From contig JBBHKE010002140.1 of NCBI GenBank assembly GCA_037447655.1, positions 60,001-124,000 on the forward strand: a stretch of DNA of 64,000 bases, in the 5' to 3' direction. The notes below the pieces were generated by a model. The model saw nothing but the letters and a program-made list of their open reading frames with translations, ran no database searches and was not told where the DNA came from. Positions 19,459-31,108 of this stretch are shown here, piece by piece. This DNA is from Zygnema cylindricum (taxonomy: Eukaryota; Streptophyta; Zygnematophyceae; Zygnematales; Zygnemataceae). A program made the translations under genes and the position numbers. Position 1 is the first letter of the stretch, and the number at the start of each line of letters is the position of its first letter.

Positions 19459-19856
19459 CTCCCGTAAAGCTTTAGACTCAGTATCCTGGCTGCTGCAGCA
19501 ATGTCAGGACGGGTACAGTTCATGAAATATATTAAGCTTCCCACTATATGTTTATAAGGTATTATTGTCATAGGATCATTCTCCCCTGACTCTAAATACT
19601 CGCTAACAATGACACCTGGTTCAATCTCTTCTCCCTCTAACTTCTGCCGAAACTCCATTGGAGTTAAACATCCTTTTGCCCCCCGCCTTCCGTACTCATC
19701 TAACATGTTTCCAATAGCCTCTTTTCGAGTCAATTTTATTATTTTCTTATTTATGTCCCTCTTTACCTGGATACCCAAAATATATTTTGCCTCACCAAGG
19801 TCTTTCATCTCGAACCGTGAGTTTAGAGCAGTTTTGATTTTGTTAATTTCAGCCAT
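19459..19856 (-). pseudogene. Element D: RT C-terminal part, RNase H deleted
   Basis: Reads MAEINKIKTALNSRFEMKDLGEAKYILGIQ through YFMNCTRPDIAAA, then jumps to the sequence normally just before the polypurine tract. The whole RNase H domain present in element A is missing. The junction lies in a GCTGCAGC-type microhomology at about 19490-19500. Without RNase H the element cannot complete cDNA synthesis. Confidence 0.85.
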
Positions 19857-20777
19857 TTATTTGCTAATTAATAGCAAATCATCTACATATACTGTTATAT
19901 ACACTATCCAATTTTCACCTTTTAAAACGTAGACAGAGTGATCAGAACTTATCCTTTGAAATCCTAGACTAGTCAAGAATTCATCAAGCTTTATATTCCA
20001 CTGTCTGGGGGCCTGTTTTAGGCCGTACAAAGATTTTAGCAACTTGCATACTAAGTGCTCTTTTCCTGGTTCCACATACTTTTCAGGCTGCTGCATGTAA
20101 ATGGTCTCTTCTAGTTCTCCATGCAAAAAGGCCGTTTTTACATTCATCTGATGAATTTCCATACCTTCTATAGCAGCTAGGGATAGCAAGATCCTAACTG
20201 TTGGAAATCTTTCAACCGGAGAAAATGTTTTTTCAAAATTGATTCCTTCCTTTTCATTGTACCCTTTCGCCACAAGTCTGGCCTTATATCGTTCAATGGT
20301 GTTATTGGGATTTAACTTCACCTTGAATACCCATTTGCTGTTGATCGCTTTTCGGTCTGGAGGAAGGTCCACAAGCTCCCATGTTTGAGCCTCCAAGATC
20401 GACTTCATTTCGTCGTTTGCCGCCTCAATCCAGTGATTCCGCTCTGGTGATGAGAAGGCCTCTTGGATGGTCAAGGGCTCCCTTGAGACTGCCGAGTAGG
20501 CAAAGTGAGAGCTTGCTTGCAGGCAGCTGCTTGATCTTCTTCCCCCCGGAAATTCTGAGGCTGAGATCGTCGGATGCCGCGCATTGCGCTGATTGCGCTG
20601 ATTCCGCTTGTTGTGATCCGTGTCTTGGTGATTGCGCTGTTGGTCTGTTTGGACCCGAAGTTGGTGAGGAACTTGGAGAGAGTTTGACTCCGGAGTCATT
20701 GCCGGAGTTCGTGGAATCTGCGGGACAATTTCCTGCATGCAATCTAAGATGACATACTCAAGTACTTTTTGTTGCAT
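19857..20777 (-). pseudogene. Element D: linker and reverse transcriptase
   Basis: A 306-codon open stretch: Gln/Asn/Arg-rich linker, then AFSSPERNHWIEAANDEMKS, YKARLVAKGYNEKEGINFEKTFSPV, the first aspartate in [12 protein letters not shown] (usual HQMDVKTAF, so this conserved Asp reads Asn), [12 protein letters not shown] and the catalytic YVDDLLLISK. It stops at TAA right after the YVDD segment, in frame with the 19459-19856 piece. Confidence 0.85.
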
Positions 20778-20905
20778 TTAATGCTCTGTTATTTGAAATT
20801 AATCTATGGAGTCTAGTTCATCTTTAACAATGATGTTTCTAGCAACAATTATTTTGTGCCTTTCAAACACAAAGACTCTATAACCTTTTGAGTGATCGTC
20901 ATATC

Positions 20906-22153
20906 CTAACAAAATACCCGTAATCCCTTTGGTTCCATTTTCCATCTATCTGTAGACGTATCCAATATAAAGCATTGACTACCAAAGACCTTGAAATGGC
21001 TAACATCTGGTTTGCTACCTGTCCAGATTTCGTAGGGAGTTGTTTCTACCGATCTTGATCCTATCCTATTTTTCATATAAACTGCACAATTTAGAGCCTC
21101 AGCCCAAAATTTCGGATCCACATTTTTGTCTGCGAGCAATGACCTAGAGCTTTTCGTGAGAGTTCTATTCAGTCTTTCCGACACCCCATTTTGTTCTGAT
21201 GAATATGGAACAGTCAATAGATGACTAATGCCTTCCTCGAGTAAAAAGGTTTCAAATTCTTTCGATGTATATTCACCACCATTGTCCAATCTGAGCTGCA
21301 AAATAGATGAATTATGAAGTTTTTCAGCCCATGCTTTATAGTGTTTGAAGTGACCAAACACTTCACTTTTCTCCTTCATGAAGTAAACTTTTGTAAACCT
21401 GGAGAAATCATCTGTGAAGGTGACCATATATTTCATCCCTCTGGCAGATGGAACCTTCGCCAGACCAAAGACATCTGAATGAATTTGTTGTAAAAGTTTC
21501 GTGGACCGATGCTCAGACTCCTTAGGAAATGGCAATCTGTGAATTTTGCCTAACGCGCAACCTTCCCAAGTTTTGACCGGTCCATCTGTGATTGATACAC
21601 CCTCTATTTTTCCAGCAATGACCATTTTCCTCAAACTATCATAATTTACATGGCCTAATCTTTTATGCCACAACTCATCCGAGTGCAAAACACCGGAGTA
21701 CAAAACATCATTCTCCTTTGTATTAGCCATATCCATGCGATACATCTTGCTACTATCTCTAGTACGTGTAACCGCAACCTTGCCATTTTTGCTAACAACC
21801 TGCCGACCATTTTTCAAATTAACCTCAAAGCCTTTGCTCTCTACCAACGACGTAGAAAACAGATTTTTCTTAAAGTTAGGCACAAATAAGACATTGTAAA
21901 GAGTCCTTTCAATTGCTTTTCCTTCTACATCAACCAGTAAGGACACATCACCCACAACACGAGTTTGGACACTCATTCCACAAGCATAATAAATATTTTT
22001 CTCCGGAGTTGCTTTCAGATTTTTGAAGATGGTCTTGTTCCACCACATGTGGGCTGACGCTCCTGTATCCATTATCCATCCGGGGTCTTTGGCGCCCTCC
22101 ATTGCAGCCGCTATAGCGAATAGATCCGTATCGTCCTCCGTAGAAATCGTCAA
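20906..22153 (-). pseudogene. Element D: protease, pre-integrase and integrase
   Basis: A 415-codon open stretch. Protease motif GWIMDTGASAHM with intact DTG. The HHCC region has HKRLGH, but its first Cys reads Trp (TWEGCALGK instead of TCDGC). The integrase core has all three acidic residues: HSDVFG, RLDNGGEY and NGVSERLNRTL. It ends at a stop after GLRVFC, where A reads GLPGILLGYDD; an indel is responsible. One of the better-preserved parts of D. Confidence 0.87.
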
Positions 22154-23071
22154 AGTCTCGTCTTGGAGAGACGAAGAAGTTGAAAATAGTGCATTTCCAC
22201 GAGGCGTAGTCCCCGTGAAGCCTTTGTAAAACTGGCTTTGTTGCCATCCCGGCCGGTATAAACCTGTATCGTTAGATTTTTTAAGCTTAGGACAAAATTT
22301 GTATCCATGACCTCTCTCACTACAATAAAAGCATGCATTGTTGGATTGTCTATTTCCACTTTGATTAAAATGTCTAAACTGATTAAACTGATTCCTTTGC
22401 TGATTAAACTATCCTTTTCTCTCAAAGTCTGAATTAAAAGCCTCTACTTGCTCAACATTGAGAATATTAGATGTAGCTTCCTCCTCTAGTAAAATATTGA
22501 TGGCTAACTGTAAAGTCCAGCTAGCTTTATCTTTCTGTTAGAGCATGTCAGATGCTCCTTTCATACTACGAGGAAGACCCCTCATGAGCAATGCCGCCTG
22601 TTGAAAAGGCGGAAACACCCCACCTGCACAAGCATGTGCATCTACAAAGATACGAAATTTGTTAGAATATTCAGCCATTGTACCGCCAGTGTACTTATAG
22701 TCCCAAATTTTTCCAGCCAATAAAAGCTCTTCTTGGACATTGGCCTTTTCATAATCACTTTTAAGAGATTTCTAGATATCAATTGTTTTTTTCATTTTTA
22801 TCCGAGACATAGCTAAGTCCTCAGATATACAAAATTTTAATATAGAACGAGCTTGCGTATTTTTCTTAGACCATGACGAATCAGATTCATCCAGCGAACC
22901 ATCCAATATATCCAAAAGATTGACATTTTCAAAATGTGTTTCCACCATATCCGCCCAGTAAACATACTTATCCCCGAAAAAGATAGGAATTCTTGATGAC
23001 AAGCCCATAATTTGTTGTTCTACAACCACCGGTGCAGGTGGAGGGGCAGCAGTAGTAGTAGAAGTAGACAT
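22150..23071 (-). pseudogene. Element D: Gag
   Basis: ATG at 23069-23071, inside the 5' LTR. The first 19 codons (MSTSTTTAAPPPAPVVVEQ) are LTR; the frame then crosses the PBS as QIMGLSSRIPIFFGDKYVYW, the conserved copia Gag N-terminus. It is broken by TAG after KKTIDI (22772), another stop at 22538 and later frame loss. The zinc knuckle CFYCSERGHGYKFC survives at about 22292-22333. Confidence 0.85.
22998..23012 (-). promoter_or_regulatory. Element D: degenerate half-tRNA PBS
   Basis: AATTATGGGCTTGTC on the minus strand, next to the LTR. It matches 10 of 15 positions of GGTTATGGGCCCACC. Confidence 0.65.
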
Positions 23072-23729
23072 GATACACTCTCAGAAGCTATCAAAAATCC
23101 TACCAAATAGATGATCTTAAGTGCTCACCAATTCTTATACAAGCATCCAAACCTCACAAAACTGTATCAGAATATAGAGTAGCATAAACAATGATAACTC
23201 CCAAAGTTATAATACAATTGACCTGACAACACTCAAGATATAATACTTAAAAGTTTCCAAAAAACTGTTTGCAGTTTTACTACTTGGAAGTCTGGATACA
23301 TCATGTGTTCTGAGTCCTAAGTCTTATACTAGTGTTGTACCGGCAATACCAGTGTACCTGAGAGGTACGTCAAGCTGCCAAGCTAATACTAAGCTACCAC
23401 TGAGCTACCACTTAGCTACCACTGAGCTACCCACTAAGTTACCACTGAGTTCCCACTAAGTTGACTAGAATCGTATCTATCGCAGTTGCTCTATCCTGTA
23501 CAGAATCACATTAAGAATATCAGACGTTGCGTTGTCCGTACGGACCATATCAAATATAATCGTGGTTGCCTTGTCCTATCTGTGTTGCAGCTTCGCTGCT
23601 GCGTTGCTCTGCTTCTGCGCTGCTCTGCTGTATAGCAGCTGCGTTGCTCTGTCTGTATAGCAGCAGCGCTGCTTTGTCTGTAAAGCAGCTGCGTTGCTCT
23701 GAGACTGAAAGCTTTCCAAAATGACAACA
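23013..23729 (-). repeat. Element D: 5' LTR (717 bp)
   Basis: Termini TGTTGT...ACAACA. Same layout as the 3' LTR but with fewer satellite units (AGCTCAGTGGT array 23391-23460; GCAGCTGC satellite about 23589-23700). Confidence 0.9.
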
Positions 23730-23734
23730 CAACG

Positions 23735-24230
23735 ATCTCGATAGTGATATATGTCGTCGGATTAAATCCGACATTGAATGTCGGCCATCGAAACAAACGT
23801 CTGAATCATTTGTATTGTGCGAAATGACGTCCGTACCGAAACTTTAACTAGTTCTATGTTCCTTTGTTCACATTTTAGTTAATCGGTTTCAAGACCATGT
23901 ACAAGTTCAAATATGTATCAAACGTTATGTATGTTAGCGGACTTCTACGACAGACTTGTTAGAGCTAACGGCTACGCCGTACTCTACCAGTCGAAGGGTC
24001 GAGTCCTGCTGGACTCAACATTTTGTTGAGAGTGACATAAGCCATTCTTTAGTCCTGCTTCTTGAACTAAGGCAGCCATGGCTCAACCAACCTCTCTATC
24101 CTTCAATGACTACAACAATTATCGTGGCGAGAGAGAGGAGGTGGAGGCAAGCTGTCCGCCCTTTTCTTTTTCTTTTTATACTGCTATATTTAAACGTATA
24201 AAATACTCTCTAAATATAGTAATTTCAACA
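23735..24230 (-). repeat. Element E: 3' LTR, second piece (LTR 5' half)
   Basis: Resumes the LTR interrupted at 12188. Ends at 24230 (minus-sense TGTTGAAATT) next to a polypurine tract reading CTAGAAAATAAGGAGAG. It contains the tRNA-like module on the plus strand (about 23955-24020; A-box-like AGAGCTAACGGCTA, B-box-like GGTCGAGTCC). Confidence 0.88.
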
Positions 24231-24243
24231 CTCTCCTTATTTT

Positions 24244-25134
24244 CTAGTCTAACTTTAACTTCAGTTTTAGTCCACATTTTTCTCTGCAATATTGTAATTT
24301 GGGAGAAGGCACTTGTTTTGTCATCATATCAGCTACCATTTCCTCATCAGATCTATATTTAAGATTCACAATCTTATTCTCAACTTTTTCTCTCACAAAA
24401 CTCAATCTTATATATATATGCTTAGCCTTGAAATGATGTTTTGGATTAGCTGCAATTGCAATGGCAGCTTGATTATCACAAAACACTTCATGCACTCCCT
24501 CTTTCATATACCCCAGTTCTTGCAACAAGGATTAGACCCACATCAACTCTTTCACAGCAGAACAATAGGCCATGTACTCAACCTCCATAGAAGACTGAGC
24601 AACCACCTTTTGTTGTTTGCTGCTCCAAAAACAAGCACTTTCCCCCACATAAAACACATACCCAGAAGTGCATTTTCTCATAGGAGCATCCCCCTAACCG
24701 GCATCACTCCAAGTAGTGATATCAGTGTGCTCCCCTCCCAAATGCAACCCTAATTCTTTAATTCCTACCAGATATCTCATGACTCTCTTGGCTGCCTCCC
24801 AATCTTTCTTCCTAGGATCATTAAGACTCCTACTAAGGACTCCTATTGCTGCCGCTATGTTTGACCCTGTACAGTTTATAAAGTAGATCAAACTTCCTAG
24901 GACGTGTCTATAAGGAATAGACTTCATAAACTATCTCTCCTCTTGACTCATCTGATCATCTAAGATTACCACTCCTCCTTCTACACTCACATCACTTATT
25001 TTCTTCAAATCCATGGGAGTGGTACAACTGTTTGCCTTTTCCATCTGGAATTTTTCAAGCATATTACCGATTGCTTCTTTCTGAGTAAGTATGATAATCC
25101 TTTTCCCCTTATCTCTCTCCATTTGGATCCCCAA
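24244..25134 (-). pseudogene. Element E: RT C-terminus and RNase H
   Basis: Three open pieces. 24931-25134 (KEAIGNMLEKFQMEKANSCTT) and 24694-24927 (YRHVLGSLIYFINC through WSDAG) carry the RT end and the first RNase H aspartate. 24244-24528 carries CDNQAAIAIAANPKHHFKAKH and the C-terminus. Stops and frame changes separate them. Confidence 0.82.
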
Positions 25135-25191
25135 AATATATCTTGCCTCACCTAAATCCTTGATATCAAATTTGCTTTTAAGATCTTTCTT

Positions 25192-26028
25192 TTACTCATT
25201 GATTTTTTCCAAAGATTTACTTAACAAAAGCATATCATCCACATAAATTGCAATAAAAATGACACCATTCTTATCTTCAAACATATAGATAAAACGGTCA
25301 GAGCTGATTTGGATATATCGTAGACTGGTGAGAAACTCATTTTGTTTCTTATTCCACTGTCGGGGAGCCTGCTTCAGTCCGTATAAGGACTTTATCAGGC
25401 TGCAGACTTTGCTCTCTTCTCCTTCCTCCACAAATCCCTCTGGTTGCCTCATGAAAATTTCTTCCTCTAACTCTCCATTAAAAAAGGCAGTCTTAATATC
25501 CATGTGGTGTATTTCTATGTCTTCCGCTGTTTCCAGACAGAGGAGAATGCTTACTGAGGGGAACCGAACAACTTGAGCAAAAGTCTCCTCAAAGTCATTC
25601 CCCTCCTATTGGGTGAACCCTTTTGCTACCAATCGAGCCTTATATCTTTCAATGATATTATCTGAGTTCAATTTTATTTTAAACACCTATTTATAGCCAA
25701 TCGGATTTCTGTCTGTAGGACGGTCCGCTATTTCCCAAGTATTTGCTTCCATGATGGAGGCCATCTCATCATTTATGGCTCTAATCCATCTGTATTTCTC
25801 CGGACTGTTTACTGCCTCCGAGTATGACCGAGGTTCATCTGGGTGAGATAGCTTAGTTACCTTCTGAGCGGCCTGTTTGTCCTTAATCCTTTTGCTGCTC
25901 CTTCTCCCCCCCTCAAACATTAAAGCTCGTATAGAGGGAAGTCTTGGATTTCTCCTTACTATCTCATCCACTCCCATATTCATGCAAGCCGGATCCGATT
26001 CCTCCTCTTCTGTCTCCTCGAAGTCCAT
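25192..26028 (-). pseudogene. Element E: integrase-RT linker and RT core
   Basis: 25687-26028 holds the acidic linker, the RRNPRLPSI..FEGGRRSSKR segment and the RT entry. 25192-25503 holds [36 protein letters not shown] and an intact YVDD (IAIYVDDMLLLSK). At least two lesions break the frame between them. Confidence 0.82.
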
Positions 26029-26258
26029 AGGAATATGTGAGGTTTTTGGTGGATCTCTGTGTCTTAGATCTCCCCTGAATCTGCAATCCGTGTTTCAGTC
26101 ATGTCACTTTCGGAAAGGATTGAGCCCTCCTCACCTTCAAACTCAAATCTGACTCTTATCTTCTTGGTTTATTTAAAGGGTTCAAATGACTTCCCTTCAT
26201 CCATGAAAACTAGGTTTTTGACCAGAATGATATATCTCTTTGCTAAGTCATAGAATCT

Positions 26259-27228
26259 TTATTCCTTGACATCCTTATCATATCCTACAAAGTATCCAAG
26301 TTTTCCCTTAGCATCTAGTTTCCAGTTTTTCCAATCCTTGTCAAGACTGTAAACTTGGCTACCGAATACTTTAAGGTGAGAGATATATGGTTTCCTTCCA
26401 ACCCATCTTTCACAAGGTGTTACTTCCTTTAGAGTTGAGGTAAGGACTCTATTCTTAATGTAGTTGGCAGAGTTCATGACTTCTTCCCAAAATTTCTTTC
26501 CTATTTTCTTGTCGGCCAACATACTACATGCACTATTTCCTAGTGTTCGGTTCAACCTCTCAACTACCCCATTTTGTTCCGGGTTGTATGGTACGGTTTT
26601 TTAGTGCTGAACTCCCTCATCTCTGAAGTATTCCTCAAACTAGTTAGAGGTATATTCCCCCCCCATTATCACTTCTTATTCTTTTAATGGGGATTCCATG
26701 CAACTTCTCACTCCAGGCTTTATATTTTTTGAAGTAAGTTGATGTTTCAAACTTTATTTTTAGGAAGTAGAATCTAGAGTATTTAGACCAATCATAAGTT
26801 ATTTTCAACATAAACTTCTTTTCTCCAATCGAAGGTAATTTTGTACGTCCCTAGATATCTGTGTGGACCAGATCTAGTAGTTTTGCACCTCTATATGTGG
26901 CGGCTTTGGGAAAGGGAAGTCTGTGAGCCTTACCTTGAGCAGAGCCACTACAATCATCCATCATTTCATTATCCCCAAACTGAAAGCCTTCTTGTACCCC
27001 AAGCTTTTTCATTTCCCTCAACCTATCAGAATTTACATGTCCTAATTGCTTATGCCAAATCATCAACTTTGGAACACCAACATTGTAAGTATTCTTCTTT
27101 TCATTACTCAGGTTAAGCTTAAACATTCCTTGGCTACCTTTATCTGCCGTGAAGTAAACTTCATCCCCATACTTAGCTGTAAAGACTCCCTTTCTAATGA
27201 AGGTATCAAACTCTTTGTCATCTAACAC
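26259..27228 (-). pseudogene. Element E: pre-integrase and integrase
   Basis: 26851-27228 covers MLDDKEFDTF through HKQLGHVNSDRL (usual HKRLGH) and the first integrase Asp (LVHTDI). The zinc-region Cys pair reads CSGS. 26259-26555 covers the end of the core (MNRTLGNSACSML) to FGSQVYSLDKD. The middle, about 26556-26850, has several stops; the GVxERLNRTL region reads GVVERLNRTL there. Confidence 0.8.
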
Positions 27229-27251
27229 AGACGCAGAGACAAGATTTTTAC

Positions 27252-28332
27252 TTAGCTGAGGAATGTACGAATGTAGAGTACATCTGAGATGGTAAGTATA
27301 GAAGTCTTTCCCTCCACTAAGACTTTCAGATCTACCAATCCCAGTAGATCTGTTGTAACCACTGTCTTATCCGCGTACTCTATCTCTACAGTCGGGATTT
27401 TCCTTAGCTTAGTAAAGAGGTGCTTATCACGACACATATGCATGGATGCACCTGAGTCGATAATCCATCCTTTTTGTGGAGCTTCCAGAATTGCTCCGAG
27501 AGCACAGTTGTGTTTCCGAGGGATCTCCTTCTCCTCCAAACTCTCGTCAAGAAGAAGCTCCCCATCCTCCTTCTCAAATGACTCGTCCTCGGTTTCTCCT
27601 TTCACTTTTGTGACCAAAAGTGCATTATTTTTTCCTCCAGAAGAACCCCCTCCACGGTTCTTCTCGAGCTTCAGCTCCGACAGCTTGACACAATCTGCTA
27701 TGAAGTGTCCAAGTTTTTTGCAAAAATGATAAAGACCCTTTCGAGGCCTCGGTCCTCTAGACTCATCTCTTTCCCCTTTGTACGGTTTCTCCGGGACCTT
27801 CCCCCATCGGTCCCCTCCTGCACCTAGAGCTTGAATGCTCTTTCCTCCTCTCCTAATCTTCATTGTGTTTTCCTGCAGAAGTATCATCTGGACCACTATA
27901 TTCCACTTCCATGAACTATCAATCATTTTCTGAACTCGGCACACTATGTTTTCGTACTCGTCTGGTAACTTCATGATGAGTGTATTAACTTTCATCTTCA
28001 TTGTACCTGTCCACCGACACTTTCCTTCTCCATATACAAACAAGAGAGATCATTACAATAATCTAACATCTTTCGTCCTTTGTAAGTGTAACTCATTAGC
28101 TTTTGCTTAGCCAACTGGAGCTCCTTAATAATACCAGAGTATAGATCTTCACCAAACTCACCCACAACTCCTCGGCTTTGTAAATGTGAAGGTGAGGGGT
28201 GGCCAAAGCTTGAGTGAGATGCCTTAGAATGAAGTTATTGGCAGCCATGTTTATGTCTTCCCACATTTGAGTATTGTTGTCCGCGGTCTTCACGGCCGCC
28301 GCTCCCGGTGCCGTGGCAATAGGAGTGAGGGG
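27252..28332 (-). pseudogene. Element E: Gag C-terminal half and protease
   Basis: 28096-28293 and 27252-28043 cover Gag helices, the knuckle region and protease. The first knuckle Cys reads Tyr (YHFCKKLGHFIADC). The protease keeps DSGAS. The gag frame is cut at TGTCT (28333-28337), where F inserted, and continues on the far side of F at 34805. Confidence 0.82.
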
Positions 28333-28337
28333 TGTCT

Positions 28338-29394
28338 TGTAGAAATTAATGGTCTTTTAAAGTATTTTTTAGGTCTGAATAGAAATAAGAAAGAAGCCGA
28401 GGCAGTCTACCTCTAACTTCTCTCTCTAACTTCTCAAACTTGTCGCAGTTACTGAGAAATTGGAGAGGGAGCTAGAGCCATAGCTACCTAGGCTATCCAG
28501 AGGTTTACGGGAAAATATAATTTTAGTTAGGGGTTTAATTTACTAAAAGATATGTGCCAGCGACAGGATTTGATCCTGGTACCTATCGGTCGGCAGACAG
28601 CCGGTAGCCGGTAGCCTTAGCCGTTAAGTCTAGAGGTAGTGTTACGTATTATGAGGTTTGATAATTATTTAAACATTTATACGTAGAAAAGTTCATTTAA
28701 CTATAACTGATTACGGGAGACATATATCCAGTAAATGTAAAAGTACGGATTCCGGTACGGATACAAAACTAATACCGCGCATTTAATTCTTTAGTGAAAC
28801 GAATACCATGCATGTATTTAATACGGCTACGATTAAATGTGAATTTAATCGGATGGCCAGAATGAACGCCGAAATCGCGGAAGAGGGTTTCCGCGGTTTG
28901 TGGTCATCGCCACATCGGATGACATGTGGCGGAATGACATTGGATCGCGGCATCTCCGAGGATTAAGGGAGCGAATCCGGACATACCACGTGTCGACATT
29001 TAGGCCATGTTGTACAATGGCCGTACATAAAGTACACCGGCAGCTGTACTTTTGTGTACGAAACTGAAATCTGATTGGCTCCGTACATCAGTAGATAGAG
29101 TCTGTGAGAGAGATAGGACTTAGAAAAATTAGAAGATAGGACCCTCTCTCCCAGAGAGCTTCTGTACAAAAGGTCAACTTTGACCCTCCATAACTTACTG
29201 CTCAGAGGAGAAAATTCAGAGATTCTTTTTGCTATCGACTCAGGGGAGTCTTCTCTGACAAGGGTGAAGTTGGTCAGAGTTTTTGTTTGCCAGGGTGGCA
29301 GTTATTTTTGCTGAAACACAAAGGGGTTAAGGTTATCCTTGAGGCTTCTTCGAAGCTGTCCACCCTGAGGTTTTATGGAGGTTTCAGAGTTTTA
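28338..29394 (+). repeat. Element F: 5' LTR
   Basis: Carries the antisense tRNA-like module (28556-28638), a GTAC cluster (about 29005-29090), AGGACTTAG (29115-29123), a GACTC-AGGG-GAGTC hairpin near 29238, and the Gag ATG at 29375. Its last bases are TTTTA where the 3' LTR has TTTCA; this changes the Gln codon CAG spanning the LTR/PBS border into TAG. Confidence 0.93.
28556..28638 (-). other. tRNA-like module in the F LTR (antisense)
   Basis: Minus strand: A-box-like TAGACTTAACGGCTAAGGC, then B-box-like AGGATCAAATCCT, which forms a T-arm-like stem. The 3' LTR copy is at 33961-34044. Confidence 0.6.
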
Positions 29395-31108
29395 GGTTAT
29401 GGGCCCACCCTCTAGGGTACCAATCTTTAATGGAACTGGCTTCATATACTGGGAAAGTATGATGATAGGAGCTCTATGCGAAAAAAGGATTTGGGGGATA
29501 GTGAGTGAACGGTTGGGGCGTCCATCGAGTCTTGGAATTCCTCAAGGGTTTGGAGGAAGCACATTCACCAGAAAAGAGGATCCACCTTCAACGGAGGAAA
29601 CAAAAGAAGGAGAGGTGGTGGACAAAGAAAAGGAGAAGGAGGCGACCACACCAATAACAACTGGTTCGGCATTCATGTCATCTATTCCGAGGAACGAGGA
29701 GAATGATACTGAAACCTGGGACTTCAACAATATGGCGGCAAAGCACTTCATCCTACGCCATCTCACTCAAGGACTTGCATGTCCTCATTTGCACGTAGAA
29801 AGGGCATCCGATCTTTGGATGGCTCTCATAGAGATGTACCGAAGTGGTACGATTCAGCAAAAACAGTTGGCTGATCAAAAAGTTAAGGAGTATGTATACA
29901 AAGGGGGGAAGATGTTGGATTTTAGTAATGAGCTTGCTACACTCTCCATGGAGCTAGAGAGTGCGGGAAAAGATTTTAGTGAAAAAAAAAAGGTTAACTG
30001 TTTACTGATGAAGTTACCCGATGAGTTCGAGAACATAGTCAACCGTGTGCAGGACTTGCCGGACCTAAGGTGGATATGGAACTCAGTGGTAGGGATGATT
30101 CTCGTTCGGCAGAATACGATTGAGATCCCAAGAGGAGGAAAGAGTGGCCAAGCCTTGGCAACTGCGACCGATTGGAGGAACAAGGATTCCCAGAAACCGG
30201 TCGGAAACTATGGGGGGAGGGAGCAGAAAAATCAGACCGACGAGTTCGGACCAAGGGCTCCCAAAGGTTTATGTCATTTTTGTAAGAAACCTGGGCACTA
30301 TATGGCAGAGTGCAATAAGCTAACCGAGCTTCGGTTAAAAGAGGGGCAGACCGGTGGTACCGCGAGAGGAAAGAAAAAGGTCCTTGTGACACTGGTACAT
30401 GAGGCGGAATCCGAGGATGAGGACGATGAGCTCCTTTTGGATGAGGAGATGGAGGCGAAAAACGAGGTCGAAATACCACGAAGGCAGAAATGTGCTTACG
30501 GTGGATTGAAAGGTGAAGCAGGCTGGATTGTAGATTCAAGTGCCTCCATGCACATGTGTAAGGATAGGCACCTGTTCACTAAGATAAGAAATATTCCCAC
30601 CGTAGAGATAGAGTACGGGGATGGAAGTATAGTCACCACTACTCTTGTAGGATCGGTAGATTTGAAAGTGTTAGTAGAAGGAAAGACATCGATAGTAACA
30701 TTCTCCGATGTATTGGTTATTCCGGAGCTGAACAACAACCTCATCTCTACATCCGTATTAGATGATAAAGGTTTTTTTACTAGCACTAGGGAAGGAGTCT
30801 TTACTGCTAGTTTTGAGGAGGATGTCTATTTCATTGCTAAAAAAGGTAGCCATGGGATGTTTAGGCTGGTTTTAAGTTATGAAAAGAAGAAACTTTATTA
30901 TGCTGGTGTTCATAATATTATGATGTGGCATAAGAGGATTGGGCATGTGAATCTATACAAGTTAAGGGTGATGAAAAAGATGGGAGTGGTGGAAAGGATT
31001 AAGTTTAGTGAAAATGATAATATAAGTGATTGTGTGGATGTGCTCAAGGTAAAACACACAGATTACCCTTTCCTAAAACAGTCATCTATAAGGGAGAAAA
31101 ATTTCTAG
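29375..31108 (+). pseudogene. Element F: Gag, protease and pre-integrase
   Basis: LTR-borne ATG at 29375 (MEVSEF), then TAG at the LTR border; the open frame resumes at 29399 (MGPPSRVPIFNGTGFIYW) for 569 codons. Zinc knuckle CHFCKKPGHYMAEC is at about 30274-30315. The protease reads DSSAS instead of DSGAS (about 30532), losing the catalytic Gly. HKRIGHVNLYKL is present. The frame leaves the family sequence at about 31030 (one base missing in the CSGCAQGK region), so the last ~25 codons are spurious. Confidence 0.88.
29395..29409 (+). promoter_or_regulatory. Element F: half-tRNA PBS
   Basis: GGTTATGGGCCCACC, identical to C and I, directly after the LTR and in frame with Gag. Confidence 0.85.

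Larger units (their letters stand above)
12189..23729 (-). mobile_element. Element D: clade-2 Ty1/copia retrotransposon inside element E's LTR
   Basis: Minus-strand element: 5' LTR 23013-23729, internal region 19459-23012, 3' LTR 12189-13009 plus 19426-19458, the latter split by element C. TSD is CTACG (12184-12188) and CAACG (23730-23734), 4/5 identical. RNase H has been removed by an internal deletion. Same family as element A. Confidence 0.92.

Noticed and set aside
20381-20752. 123-codon plus-strand ORF
   Set aside because: Antisense to D's linker/RT entry; the opposite strand encodes the conserved RT N-terminus.
24078-24753. Plus-strand ORFs of 94 and 146 codons
   Set aside because: Antisense shadows of E's LTR and RNase H; the minus strand carries the recognisable CDNQAAIAIA and WSDA motifs.
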